Shown in pieces: positions 7,390 through 15,956 of a DNA stretch of 64,000 nucleotides; the first letter of the stretch is position 1, and each line of letters opens with the position of its first letter. The notes beneath the pieces are model-generated. The model was not told the DNA's origin. It saw only the letters and a list, made by a program, of their open reading frames with translations, and searched no databases. The translations under genes and the position numbers were made by a program. The stretch comes from Bacteroides congonensis. Its GTDB lineage: Bacteria; Bacteroidota; Bacteroidia; Bacteroidales; Bacteroidaceae. The stretch covers positions 62,001 through 126,000 of the forward strand of contig NZ_FQXY01000006.1 of NCBI RefSeq assembly GCF_900130125.1, read 5' to 3'.

Positions 7390-8997
7390 ATGAAAACAGC
7401 ATATAAATATATCAGAAGGACATTGCCATTCGTTTTGGCGGGCTTGTGCCTGGTTTCGTGCAACGACTTCCTGACAGAAGACCCTAAAGGACAGTTGACT
7501 TCGGAGAATTTCTTCAGTAACAAGGAAGACCTCGATGCGTCACTGACTGCATTGTATTCCGTGATAGCAAGTTCGCAAGCCAGTAACAACCTTTGCGGCA
7601 CTAACTTTTTGGTCGGCGATGATATCTCCACCCACCCTTCCAGTAACAAACAGCCGCTCAGGGAGCATGACCAGTTCGATGTGAAAGATAATAATTCATG
7701 GTTGTCCAGCATGTGGGAACAGCGTTTCAAGGTTATCAAGGCAGCCAACTTTATCATAAACAATGCCGGACGCACCCCTGATGTATCAGAAGATGAAATC
7801 AAGGCAGCCATCGGACAGGCACATTACTGGAGAGCTTATTCTTATTTCTATTTGGTGACAACCTGGGGAAAGGTACCTGTCATGTTAGAGGAAGAAATCA
7901 ATTACAACGCCCCATTGAAAACGGAAGAAGAGATATATGAACTGATTGTATCCGACCTGAAAATAGCGGAAACAGACTGCCCTGTAAATTATACCAAAGA
8001 GCCTTATGCCAGAAACGGAATGAATATCGCCGTAAGCCGGGGAGCAGTGAAAGCGACAATGGCATATGTGTACATGTGCATGGCAGGTTGGCCGCTCAAC
8101 AAGGGCACGGAATATTATAAACTGGCTGCCGGCAAAGCCAAGGAAGTAATTGACGGTACAGAGAATCATACCTATTATTATAAACTACTGGATGAATACA
8201 GCAAAGTATATTCCTGGGAATACAATAATAAGAATACGGAACTCCTGCTGGGTATCTATTATAACAGGGATCAAACGAACCAGGCTGCTCCTCTGACCGA
8301 CTTTCTACAAGACATGGCACAAGGCGGATGGGGAGATACAAACGGGGAAATCAAGTTTTGGAAAGAATTTCCGGAAGGCCCGCGCAAAGACGCCACTTAC
8401 TTTCCCAAAATCATATTAAACGACGGTAAGGAATACGACTGGTGGTATGACACTAATCCCCCTTCCCGCGAAGTGGTTGCGCCCGTTTTCATGAAAACCG
8501 TGGAAGGTGCCGTGCGCGGAACGGAGTTTGATTACACCAATCCCGCCCCGGTCAATGCCGCAGGCGAAAAGACTTTCCAACTGATACGGCTTTCACAGGT
8601 ATATTGTTGGTATGCCGAAGCGACAGGACGTTCGGGAGAGATTAACGCAAAAGCCATCGAAGTATTAAATAAGGTACGCAACAGGGCTGATGGCAAAGAA
8701 ACCAATCTTTATGAAGAAACGATGAGTCCCGAAGAACTGGCGGAAGCCGCCTACAATGAACACGGTTGGGAAATGGCAGGTTATTATTGGGGCGGCATTG
8801 CGAGCAGAGCCAGGGATATGTTCAGAATGTACCGGTACAAAGACCATTTTGAATACCGCAAGGAAAACCCGGAGATTGAGGTGGCTCCCGGAGTGAAAAG
8901 AAAGGAAATCGTACCCGTCACGGGTACATGGGATGACAGCAAAATGTATGTCCCCTATCCTTACGAGGACGCAATTTTAAATCCGAACCTAAAGTAA
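7390..8997 (+). CDS. SusD/RagB-family outer-membrane lipoprotein
   Basis: A 535-aa surface lipoprotein that closes the SusC pore and binds the substrate. The N-terminus (LPFVLAGLCLVSCNDFLTED) is a lipoprotein signal with the lipobox cysteine near residue 24, followed by the typical NDFLTEDP start of mature SusD proteins. TPR-like helices such as AAIGQAHYWRAYSYFYLVTT and the C-terminal segment LIRLSQVYCWYAEA, with KVRNRAD shortly after, are family hallmarks. It follows SusC by 29 bp. No obvious terminator follows; the next gene, pheS, has its own promoter. Confidence 0.93.
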   Translation: MKTAYKYIRRTLPFVLAGLCLVSCNDFLTEDPKGQLTSENFFSNKEDLDASLTALYSVIASSQASNNLCGTNFLVGDDISTHPSSNKQPLREHDQFDVKDNNSWLSSMWEQRFKVIKAANFIINNAGRTPDVSEDEIKAAIGQAHYWRAYSYFYLVTTWGKVPVMLEEEINYNAPLKTEEEIYELIVSDLKIAETDCPVNYTKEPYARNGMNIAVSRGAVKATMAYVYMCMAGWPLNKGTEYYKLAAGKAKEVIDGTENHTYYYKLLDEYSKVYSWEYNNKNTELLLGIYYNRDQTNQAAPLTDFLQDMAQGGWGDTNGEIKFWKEFPEGPRKDATYFPKIILNDGKEYDWWYDTNPPSREVVAPVFMKTVEGAVRGTEFDYTNPAPVNAAGEKTFQLIRLSQVYCWYAEATGRSGEINAKAIEVLNKVRNRADGKETNLYEETMSPEELAEAAYNEHGWEMAGYYWGGIASRARDMFRMYRYKDHFEYRKENPEIEVAPGVKRKEIVPVTGTWDDSKMYVPYPYEDAILNPNLK

Positions 8998-9024
8998 GCT
9001 GCTCTATAAAAACGTCTATATAGA

Positions 9025-9056
9025 TTTCACCAACTGAAATAAATATTATATCTTTG
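9025..9056 (+). promoter_or_regulatory. pheS promoter
   Basis: TATCTTTG at 9049-9056 matches the Bacteroides -7 consensus TAnnTTTG. TTTC at 9025-9028, 20 bp upstream, is one base off the -33 TTTG. It lies 42 bp before the pheS ATG. Confidence 0.7.
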
Positions 9057-9098
9057 CAAGGTTTTTACTAAGAAACTGAATAACAATATATCAAGAAT

Positions 9099-10118
9099 AT
9101 GATAGCTAAGATTGAACAACTTCTGAAAGAGGTGGAAGCCTTGCACGCCTCCAATGCCGAAGAACTCGAAGCTCTCCGCATCAAATACCTTAGCAAGAAG
9201 GGAGCCATTAACGACTTAATGGCGGATTTCCGTAACGTAGCCGCCGAACAGAAAAAGGAAGTCGGCATGAGACTGAATGAACTGAAAACAAAGGCGCAGG
9301 ATAAAATCAACGCGCTGAAAGAGCAGTTTGAAAGTCAGGACAACGGTTGCGACGGACTGGATTTGACGCGTTCGGCTTATCCCGTAGAACTGGGTACACG
9401 CCACCCGCTTACCATTGTAAAGAACGAAGTCATTGATATTTTTGCCCGTCTGGGATTCAGCATCGCTGAAGGCCCTGAAATCGAAGACGACTGGCATGTA
9501 TTCTCGGCGTTGAACTTTGCCGAAGACCATCCGGCACGCGACATGCAGGATACTTTCTTTATCGAAGCTCACCCGGATGTAGTATTGCGTACGCATACTT
9601 CTTCCGTGCAGACCCGTGTCATGGAAACTTCAAAACCTCCTATCCGCATCATCTGTCCGGGACGTGTATATCGTAACGAAGCTATCAGCTACCGTGCACA
9701 CTGTTTCTTCCACCAGGTAGAAGCGCTGTATGTAGACAAAGATGTATCGTTCACGGATTTGAAGCAGGTATTGCTGTTGTTCGCCAAGGAAATGTTCGGC
9801 GCGGATACGAAGATTCGTCTGCGTCCGTCTTATTTCCCGTTCACCGAGCCTAGTGCGGAAATGGATATTAGCTGTAATATCTGCGGTGGAAAAGGTTGTC
9901 CGTTCTGCAAGCACACCGGTTGGGTGGAAATCCTCGGTTGCGGCATGGTAGACCCGAACGTACTTGAATCCAACGGTATCGACAGCAAAGTGTACAGCGG
10001 CTATGCCCTCGGTATGGGTATCGAACGTATCACGAACCTGAAATATCAGGTGAAAGACCTTCGTATGTTCTCCGAAAACGACACACGCTTCTTAAAAGAA
10101 TTCGAAGCGGCATACTAA
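9099..10118 (+). CDS. pheS: Phenylalanyl-tRNA synthetase alpha subunit
   Basis: The 339-aa catalytic subunit of the alpha2-beta2 class II enzyme that charges tRNA-Phe. The first 90 residues form the tRNA-binding coiled coil. Class II motifs follow: motif 2 around RIICPGRVYRNEAISYRAHC and motif 3 GYALGMGIERI. A four-cysteine knuckle (C259, C262, C267, C270; CNICGGKGCPFC) is inserted before WVEILGCGMVDPNVL, as in many bacterial PheS proteins, and probably binds zinc. The beta subunit gene is not in this window. The gene has its own promoter (9049-9056) and is followed by a large palindrome. Confidence 0.97.
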   Translation: MIAKIEQLLKEVEALHASNAEELEALRIKYLSKKGAINDLMADFRNVAAEQKKEVGMRLNELKTKAQDKINALKEQFESQDNGCDGLDLTRSAYPVELGTRHPLTIVKNEVIDIFARLGFSIAEGPEIEDDWHVFSALNFAEDHPARDMQDTFFIEAHPDVVLRTHTSSVQTRVMETSKPPIRIICPGRVYRNEAISYRAHCFFHQVEALYVDKDVSFTDLKQVLLLFAKEMFGADTKIRLRPSYFPFTEPSAEMDISCNICGGKGCPFCKHTGWVEILGCGMVDPNVLESNGIDSKVYSGYALGMGIERITNLKYQVKDLRMFSENDTRFLKEFEAAY

Positions 10119-10136
10119 ATAATGTGTTCACATACA

Positions 10137-10189
10137 TACTAATGTGCCAATATGCTGCGCTTTATCCGCAGGAAATTGGCACATTAGTA
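10137..10189. repeat. Large nested hairpin after pheS
   Basis: A perfect 15-bp inverted repeat (10137-10151 and 10175-10189) encloses a second stem, CTGCG/CGCAG. No T-run follows on the plus strand, so it is not a classic intrinsic terminator. It could still stop or protect the pheS transcript. Confidence 0.75.
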
Positions 10190-10216
10190 TTATTGATACA
10201 TTAAATAATATTCATT

Positions 10217-11416
10217 ATGGCAAAGGATAGACTCATTACTTCCAGTTATTGTTTCATCTTGGCGGCCAACTTCCTGCTCTACTTCGGTTTTTGGTTGTTG
10301 ATTCCCGTTTTGCCGTTCTATTTATCCGAATTTTTCCAAGCCGGAAACTCGACTATCGGTATCGTGCTTTCCTGTTATACGGTGGCGGCACTCTGCATCC
10401 GTCCGTTTTCCGGTTATCTGCTCGATACTTTTGCCCGCAAACCTCTCTATCTTTTCGCTTACTTCATCTTTATGATGATGTTTGGCGGCTATCTCATTGC
10501 CGGATCCCTTACCTTATTTATTATATTCCGAATCATACATGGCGTTTCATTCGGGATGGTCACGGTAGGTGGCAATACGGTGGTAATCGATATTATGCCT
10601 TCGTCCCGCAGAGGGGAAGGGTTGGGTTATTACGGGCTTACAAACAATATGGCGATGTCCATCGGGCCGATGTTCGGATTGTTCCTGCATGACGCGGGAG
10701 TGTCTTTTCCCACAATCTTCTGTTATGCGCTCGGTTCCTGCATTTTGGGCTTTTTATCCGCAAGTCTGGTAAAGACGCCCTATAAGCCCCCTGTGAAACG
10801 GGAACCTATTTCGCTCGACCGCTTTATCCTGCTAAAGGGAATGCCTGCGGGACTTAGCCTGCTGTTGCTTTCCATTCCGTATGGTATGACGACCAATTAT
10901 GTGGCGATGTATGCCCATGAGATAGGGCTTCGCACACAAACAGGGTTCTTCTTTACCTTTATGGCAGTCGGCATGGCTATCTCGCGGATATTTTCGGGGA
11001 AACTGGTAGACCGGGGAAAAATAACACAAGTAATAGCTGCCGGATTATATTTGGTGGTTTGCAGCTTTTTCCTGCTTTCGGCCTGTGTGTATCTGATTCA
11101 GTGGAATGATAGGGCTTGCACGGTTCTTTTTTTCGGTATTGCACTGCTGATGGGTATCGGGTTCGGGATTATGTTTCCGGCATTCAATACGCTGTTTGTG
11201 AATCTTGCACCCAACAGCCAACGAGGAACAGCCACTTCGACCTATCTCACGTCCTGGGATGTGGGAATCGGTATCGGTATGCTGGTCGGGGGATATATTG
11301 CGGAAATCAGTACATTTGACAAAGCCTATCTTTTCGGAGCCTGCCTGACGGTGGTTTCCGCTATCTATTTCAGAATCAAAGTAACGCCTCATTATCATAA
11401 AAACAAACTACGATGA
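10217..11416 (+). CDS. Major facilitator superfamily transporter
   Basis: A 399-aa inner-membrane protein with about 12 hydrophobic segments. The loop after TM2 has SGYLLDTFARKPLYL, close to the MFS signature GxLxDrxGrkp, and the second half repeats it as SGKLVDRGK. The N-terminal half (NFLLYFGFWLLIPVLPFYLS) is like the drug/metabolite-exporter branch, but the substrate cannot be deduced. The stop codon overlaps the start of nth by 4 bp (ATGA), so the two are translationally coupled, although no functional link is evident. Confidence 0.9.
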   Translation: MAKDRLITSSYCFILAANFLLYFGFWLLIPVLPFYLSEFFQAGNSTIGIVLSCYTVAALCIRPFSGYLLDTFARKPLYLFAYFIFMMMFGGYLIAGSLTLFIIFRIIHGVSFGMVTVGGNTVVIDIMPSSRRGEGLGYYGLTNNMAMSIGPMFGLFLHDAGVSFPTIFCYALGSCILGFLSASLVKTPYKPPVKREPISLDRFILLKGMPAGLSLLLLSIPYGMTTNYVAMYAHEIGLRTQTGFFFTFMAVGMAISRIFSGKLVDRGKITQVIAAGLYLVVCSFFLLSACVYLIQWNDRACTVLFFGIALLMGIGFGIMFPAFNTLFVNLAPNSQRGTATSTYLTSWDVGIGIGMLVGGYIAEISTFDKAYLFGACLTVVSAIYFRIKVTPHYHKNKLR

Positions 11417-12090
11417 GAAAGAAAGAACGTTATGAGAAAATAATCGCCTGGTTTCAAGAAAACGTGCCTGTGGCGGAGACTGAATTACATTACAATAACC
11501 CGTATGAGTTGCTGATTGCCGTAATCCTTTCCGCACAATGTACGGACAAGCGGGTGAATATAATCACTCCGCCTTTGTACAGGGATTTCCCGACACCGGA
11601 AGCCCTTGCGGCTACTACGCCAGAAGTGGTTTTCGAATATATCCGAAGTGTGTCTTATCCGAATAATAAGGCTAAACATCTGGTGGGAATGGCGAAAATG
11701 CTGGTAAATGACTTCAATAGCCAGGTGCCGGACAATATGGAAGATTTGATAAAACTGCCTGGTGTGGGGAGAAAGACGGCGAATGTCATTCAGTCCGTGG
11801 TATTCAACAAGGCTGCCATGGCGGTGGATACGCATGTGTTCCGCGTCAGTCACCGCATCGGATTAGTGCCGGACAGTTGCACAACTCCGTTCAGTGTAGA
11901 AAAGGAGTTGATGAAGAATATTCCGGAAAAACTCGTACCGATTGCCCATCACTGGCTCATCCTGCACGGTCGTTATGTTTGTCAGGCACGCACTCCAAAA
12001 TGTGTCACCTGTGGTTTGCAAATGATGTGCAAATATTTCTGCAACACTTATAAAGTTACAAAAGAGACACCAAAAGGCAAGAATAAATAA
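11413..12090 (+). CDS. nth: Endonuclease III (DNA glycosylase/AP lyase)
   Basis: This 225-aa base-excision repair enzyme removes oxidised pyrimidines and nicks abasic sites. It carries the helix-hairpin-helix LPGVGRKTA with catalytic lysine K121 and the catalytic aspartate D139 in AVDTHVFRVSHRIG. The C-terminal iron-sulphur loop has C190, C197, C200 and C206, with the exact spacing C-x6-C-x2-C-x5-C of the E. coli enzyme. Length is close to the usual 211 aa. It overlaps the upstream MFS gene by 4 bp. Confidence 0.97.
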   Translation: MRKKERYEKIIAWFQENVPVAETELHYNNPYELLIAVILSAQCTDKRVNIITPPLYRDFPTPEALAATTPEVVFEYIRSVSYPNNKAKHLVGMAKMLVNDFNSQVPDNMEDLIKLPGVGRKTANVIQSVVFNKAAMAVDTHVFRVSHRIGLVPDSCTTPFSVEKELMKNIPEKLVPIAHHWLILHGRYVCQARTPKCVTCGLQMMCKYFCNTYKVTKETPKGKNK

Positions 12091-12121
12091 CGATTTAATA
12101 GCAGAGAACCGAAATAAATAG

Positions 12122-12129
12122 TAACTTTG
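12122..12129 (+). promoter_or_regulatory. pgk promoter -7 box
   Basis: TAACTTTG fits TAnnTTTG and lies 54 bp before the pgk ATG. No clear -33 box at the expected distance. Confidence 0.55.
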
Positions 12130-12183
12130 CGGTCATTCTAAAAGAAGAATTTTAAAAACACTTTTAAATAAAAATAGAGTATT

Positions 12184-13443
12184 ATGCAGACAATTGACAA
12201 ATTCAATTTTGCCGGTAAAAAGGCATTTGTTCGCGTGGACTTCAATGTGCCCCTGGACGAAAACTTCAACATTACAGATGACACTCGTATGCGTGCAGCT
12301 CTTCCTACTTTGAAGAAGATTCTGGCAGACGGTGGTAGCATTATCATTGGCTCTCACTTGGGCCGTCCGAAAGGCGTTGCCGATAAATTTTCTTTGAAAC
12401 ATATCATCAAGCACCTGTCTGAATTACTGGGCGTTGAAGTTCAGTTTGCTAATGACTGCATGGGTGAAGAAGCTGCTGTAAAAGCTGCTGCCCTGCAACC
12501 GGGCGAAGTTCTGTTGCTCGAAAATCTTCGTTTCTATGCTGAAGAAGAAGGCAAACCAAGAGGTTTGGCGGAAGACGCGACAGACGAAGAAAAGGCTGCT
12601 GCCAAGAAGGCTGTAAAAGAAAGCCAAAAAGAATTTACCAAGAAATTGGCTTCTTACGCTGACTGCTACGTTAATGACGCATTCGGTACTGCTCACCGTG
12701 CTCATGCTTCTACTGCATTGATTGCTAAACATTTCGATGTAGACAACAAGATGTTCGGTTACCTGATGGAGAAAGAAGTGAAAGCTGTTGATAAAGTATT
12801 GAACGACATCAAACGTCCGTTCACTGCTATCATGGGTGGCTCTAAAGTTTCTTCTAAAATCGAAATCATCGAAAACCTGCTGGGCAAGGTGGACAACCTG
12901 ATTATCGCAGGTGGTATGACTTATACATTTACTAAAGCTATGGGTGGTAAAATCGGTATCTCTATCTGTGAGGACGACAAACTCGACCTGGCTTTGGACT
13001 TGATCAAGAAAGCAAAAGAAAAAGGTGTAAACCTTGTTTTGGCTGTTGATGCCAAGATTGCTGACGCTTTCTCTAACGATGCAAATACTAAATTCTGTCC
13101 GGTTGACGAAATTCCTGACGGATGGGAAGGTCTTGACATCGGTCCTAAGACTGAAGAAATCTTCGCTAACATTATCAAAGAATCAAAGACTATTCTTTGG
13201 AACGGTCCTACGGGCGTATTCGAATTTGAAAACTTCACTCACGGCTCACGTACAGTAGGTGAAGCTATCGTTGAAGCAACTAAGAACGGCGCTTTCTCAC
13301 TTGTTGGTGGTGGTGACTCTGTAGCTTGTGTCAACAAGTTCGGTTTGGCTAGCGGTGTATCTTATGTTTCAACCGGTGGTGGCGCATTGCTCGAAGCAAT
13401 CGAAGGAAAAATTCTTCCGGGTATCGCTGCTATTCAAGAATAA
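12184..13443 (+). CDS. pgk: Phosphoglycerate kinase
   Basis: The 419-aa glycolytic enzyme that transfers phosphate from 1,3-bisphosphoglycerate to ADP in the cytosol. It shows the N-terminal substrate motif [20 protein letters not shown], the HLGRPKG loop, the transition region [19 protein letters not shown], and the C-terminal nucleotide-binding motif [13 protein letters not shown] followed by VGGGDSVA. Full length. Codon use is strongly biased to translationally optimal codons (GGT, GCT), as expected of a highly expressed gene. A strong terminator follows at 13479-13510. Confidence 0.98.
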   Translation: MQTIDKFNFAGKKAFVRVDFNVPLDENFNITDDTRMRAALPTLKKILADGGSIIIGSHLGRPKGVADKFSLKHIIKHLSELLGVEVQFANDCMGEEAAVKAAALQPGEVLLLENLRFYAEEEGKPRGLAEDATDEEKAAAKKAVKESQKEFTKKLASYADCYVNDAFGTAHRAHASTALIAKHFDVDNKMFGYLMEKEVKAVDKVLNDIKRPFTAIMGGSKVSSKIEIIENLLGKVDNLIIAGGMTYTFTKAMGGKIGISICEDDKLDLALDLIKKAKEKGVNLVLAVDAKIADAFSNDANTKFCPVDEIPDGWEGLDIGPKTEEIFANIIKESKTILWNGPTGVFEFENFTHGSRTVGEAIVEATKNGAFSLVGGGDSVACVNKFGLASGVSYVSTGGGALLEAIEGKILPGIAAIQE

Positions 13444-13478
13444 GAATTTATAGCTGATTTTTACAAGGTTAAAAATAA

Positions 13479-13514
13479 AAGGGCAATTCTTTGTGAAAAG
13501 AGTTGCCCTTGTTT
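13479..13514 (+). terminator. pgk terminator
   Basis: Arms 13479-13492 and 13497-13510 form a 14-bp stem with one T-G wobble and a 4-nt loop, followed by GTTTG. It sits 36 bp after the pgk stop. Confidence 0.75.
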
Positions 13515-13550
13515 GATAAGTATCAACCATAATCAAATAACAACTACTTC

Positions 13551-14597
13551 ATGCGAAAAACACTCCTCCAACTCTCCGTCATCGTGCTATGCTTAACCGG
13601 CATACAAGACACTCTTGTTGCACAAGAGAAAACGACCTCACTGAACCAGGTAGTGAACACCCTGAAAGAGCGTATCAGCCTTGCAGGATATGCGCAACTC
13701 GGATATACATATGACGACGCTGCCAAACCGGACAATACGTTCGACATCAAACGTATCATTTTCATGGCACATGGAAAGATTACCAAACGGTGGACTTGTG
13801 ATTTCATGTATGACTTCTATAACGGCGGGATGCTACTCGAAGTTTATACCGACTATCAGTTCCTGCCCGGACTTACAGCTCGTATCGGTGAGTTTAAAGT
13901 TCCTTATACCATCGAAAATGAATTATCGCCTACCACGGTGGAGTTAATTAACTGCTACTCGCAGTCTGTCTGTTACCTGGCGGGAGTAAGCGGCAGCGAC
14001 AAGTGCTATGGCATGACTTCGGGACGGGACATCGGTATGATGCTCCACGGTAAATTGTTCCATGACTTTCTGCAATACAAGGTGGCTGTCATGAACGGAC
14101 AGGGATTGAATACAAAAGACAAGAATAGCCAGAAGGATGTTGTCGGTAACTTGATGGTTTATCCATTGGAGTGGTTGTCCGTAGGCGGTTCGTTCATTCG
14201 CGGAACGGGACATGCGATAGCGGATTCGGAATATACCGGAATTAAAGCCGGAGAAAATTATGCCAAGAAGCGTTGGAGCGCGGGAGCAGTTGTCACTACT
14301 CCCAAATTCAATTTGCGTTCGGAATATCTTGGCGGAAAAGACAGAAATGTAAAAAGTGAAGGATTCTATGCAACGGGCAGCGTTCGCTTTGCCCGGAACT
14401 TCGATTTCATAGCTTCGTATGACTATTTCAACCCGAACAAGGCTGCCGGCTTCAAACAGAATAATTATATTGCAGGCGTACAATACTGGTTTTATCCCAG
14501 GTGCCGTCTACAAGCACAATATACCTTTTGCAATAAAAAAGGAGACGGACAAAAAGACTCCAATCTGATACAGGCACAAGTACAAGTGAGATTTTAA
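13551..14597 (+). CDS. Outer-membrane porin, phosphate-selective porin O/P-like
   Basis: A 348-aa protein with a signal peptide (cleavage near LVAQ, residue 25), then a beta-barrel of alternating polar and hydrophobic strands, ending in QVQVRF with the terminal phenylalanine needed for barrel insertion. The opening of the barrel (ISLAGYAQLGYTYDD) and IGEFKVPYTIENELSP resemble the porin O/P family. The transported solute is not evident. It is monocistronic: a pgk terminator precedes it and a repeat-bearing intergenic region follows. Confidence 0.8.
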   Translation: MRKTLLQLSVIVLCLTGIQDTLVAQEKTTSLNQVVNTLKERISLAGYAQLGYTYDDAAKPDNTFDIKRIIFMAHGKITKRWTCDFMYDFYNGGMLLEVYTDYQFLPGLTARIGEFKVPYTIENELSPTTVELINCYSQSVCYLAGVSGSDKCYGMTSGRDIGMMLHGKLFHDFLQYKVAVMNGQGLNTKDKNSQKDVVGNLMVYPLEWLSVGGSFIRGTGHAIADSEYTGIKAGENYAKKRWSAGAVVTTPKFNLRSEYLGGKDRNVKSEGFYATGSVRFARNFDFIASYDYFNPNKAAGFKQNNYIAGVQYWFYPRCRLQAQYTFCNKKGDGQKDSNLIQAQVQVRF

Positions 14598-14636
14598 CTC
14601 AACTTAGTCTCTTGCCAAAATAATCTTATATTATTT

Positions 14637-14715
14637 GGCACGGATTACACGAATTAACGCTGCTGTTTTACATATTCATCATTCTAAAAACCGTGAAATC
14701 CGCGTAATCCGTGCC
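14637..14715. repeat. Dispersed inverted repeat GGCACGGATTAC type
   Basis: Arms 14637-14651 and 14701-14715 match at 14 of 15 positions as an inverted repeat, with 49 bp between them. The core GGCACGGATTA recurs at 62940-62950, so this is a dispersed family. Confidence 0.65.
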
Positions 14716-14760
14716 TAAATTTATTATATAAACCAATTAATAACAGAAACTAAAAGAATC

Positions 14761-15942
14761 ATGGAACACAAAATCGCCGAACCCAACGCCCGGGTAGACG
14801 TTGCCGACGTATTAAGAGGATTAGCAGTCATGGGAATTATCCTCTTGCACAGTATCGAACATTTCAATTTCTATTCTTTTCCGAAAGAAGTGCCTTTCGA
14901 ATGGATGAAGTTCACCGACCAGGCCATTTGGAAAGGATTATTCTTTGCATTCAGTAATAAGGCATATGCCGTATTCGCCCTGCTCTTCGGCTTTAGTTTC
15001 TATATTCAGGATAACAACCAGCAACGGAGAGGAAAGGATTTCCGCCTGCGGTTCTTATGGAGATTATTTATTTTGTTCATCATCGGACAATTCAACGCAG
15101 CTTTCTTTACGGGAGAGATATTGACGATGTATGCCATCCTTGGAATTATCCTGCCGATATTCTGCCGGATGAGTGACCGTACTGTTCTTATATTTGCCAC
15201 TTTACTTATTCTTCAACCTATCGACTGGGTAAAGCTAATCTATGCTTTATGTAATCCTGACTATGTGGCAGGGGAAAGCCTTGCACGCTATTACTTCGGC
15301 ATCGCATTCGATGTGCAAAAAAACGGAACATTCCTCGAAACGGTTCGTATGAATATGTGGGAAGGACAGATGGCTAACATGACCTGGGCTTTGGAACACG
15401 GACGTATCCTGCAAACACCGGGATTATTCCTGTTCGGTATGCTTGTCGGCCGCCGTCAATATTTCCTGTACAGTGAAAAGAACGAACGTTTGTGGCTGAA
15501 AGCACTGGCTTTTTCCCTTCTCTGCTTCTTCCCTATCTACGGGCTCAACAATATGTTGCCGGAATTTATAGAACGGAGTGCCGTACTTGTTCCCTTGCAA
15601 CTTATCCTAAGTTCATTCAGCAACCTTAGCTTTATGGTGTTACTGGTGACGGGATTATTGCTGACTTTCTACCACGTGAAAGACCGCAGTTTCTTTATGC
15701 GTTTCACAACTTATGGAAAAATGAGTTTAACTAACTATCTCGGACAATCTATTTTCGGTTCCCTTTTGTTCTATCATTGGGGATTCGAACTGGGCCGGTA
15801 TTTAGGTATTACATATAGTTTCCTTTTTGGCATCCTTTTTGTTCTATTACAAATGGCATTCTGTTCGTGGTGGCTTCGTCACCACAAACACGGTCCTTTT
15901 GAGGGTCTTTGGAAACGTCTGACCTGGATTGGAAAAAAATAA
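14761..15942 (+). CDS. DUF418 family membrane protein
   Basis: A 393-aa polytopic membrane protein with about ten hydrophobic segments. The N-terminal motif VADVLRGLAVMGIILLHSIE and the C-terminal GPFEGLWKRLTW are typical of the DUF418 (YeiB-like) family, which is related to membrane acyltransferases. The histidine in LLHSIEHF fits the family pattern. Function is unknown; a role in acyl or lipid modification is only an inference. It is 14 bp upstream of the TPR gene and probably co-transcribed. Confidence 0.8.
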   Translation: MEHKIAEPNARVDVADVLRGLAVMGIILLHSIEHFNFYSFPKEVPFEWMKFTDQAIWKGLFFAFSNKAYAVFALLFGFSFYIQDNNQQRRGKDFRLRFLWRLFILFIIGQFNAAFFTGEILTMYAILGIILPIFCRMSDRTVLIFATLLILQPIDWVKLIYALCNPDYVAGESLARYYFGIAFDVQKNGTFLETVRMNMWEGQMANMTWALEHGRILQTPGLFLFGMLVGRRQYFLYSEKNERLWLKALAFSLLCFFPIYGLNNMLPEFIERSAVLVPLQLILSSFSNLSFMVLLVTGLLLTFYHVKDRSFFMRFTTYGKMSLTNYLGQSIFGSLLFYHWGFELGRYLGITYSFLFGILFVLLQMAFCSWWLRHHKHGPFEGLWKRLTWIGKK

Positions 15943-15956
15943 ATAATTAAATCACA

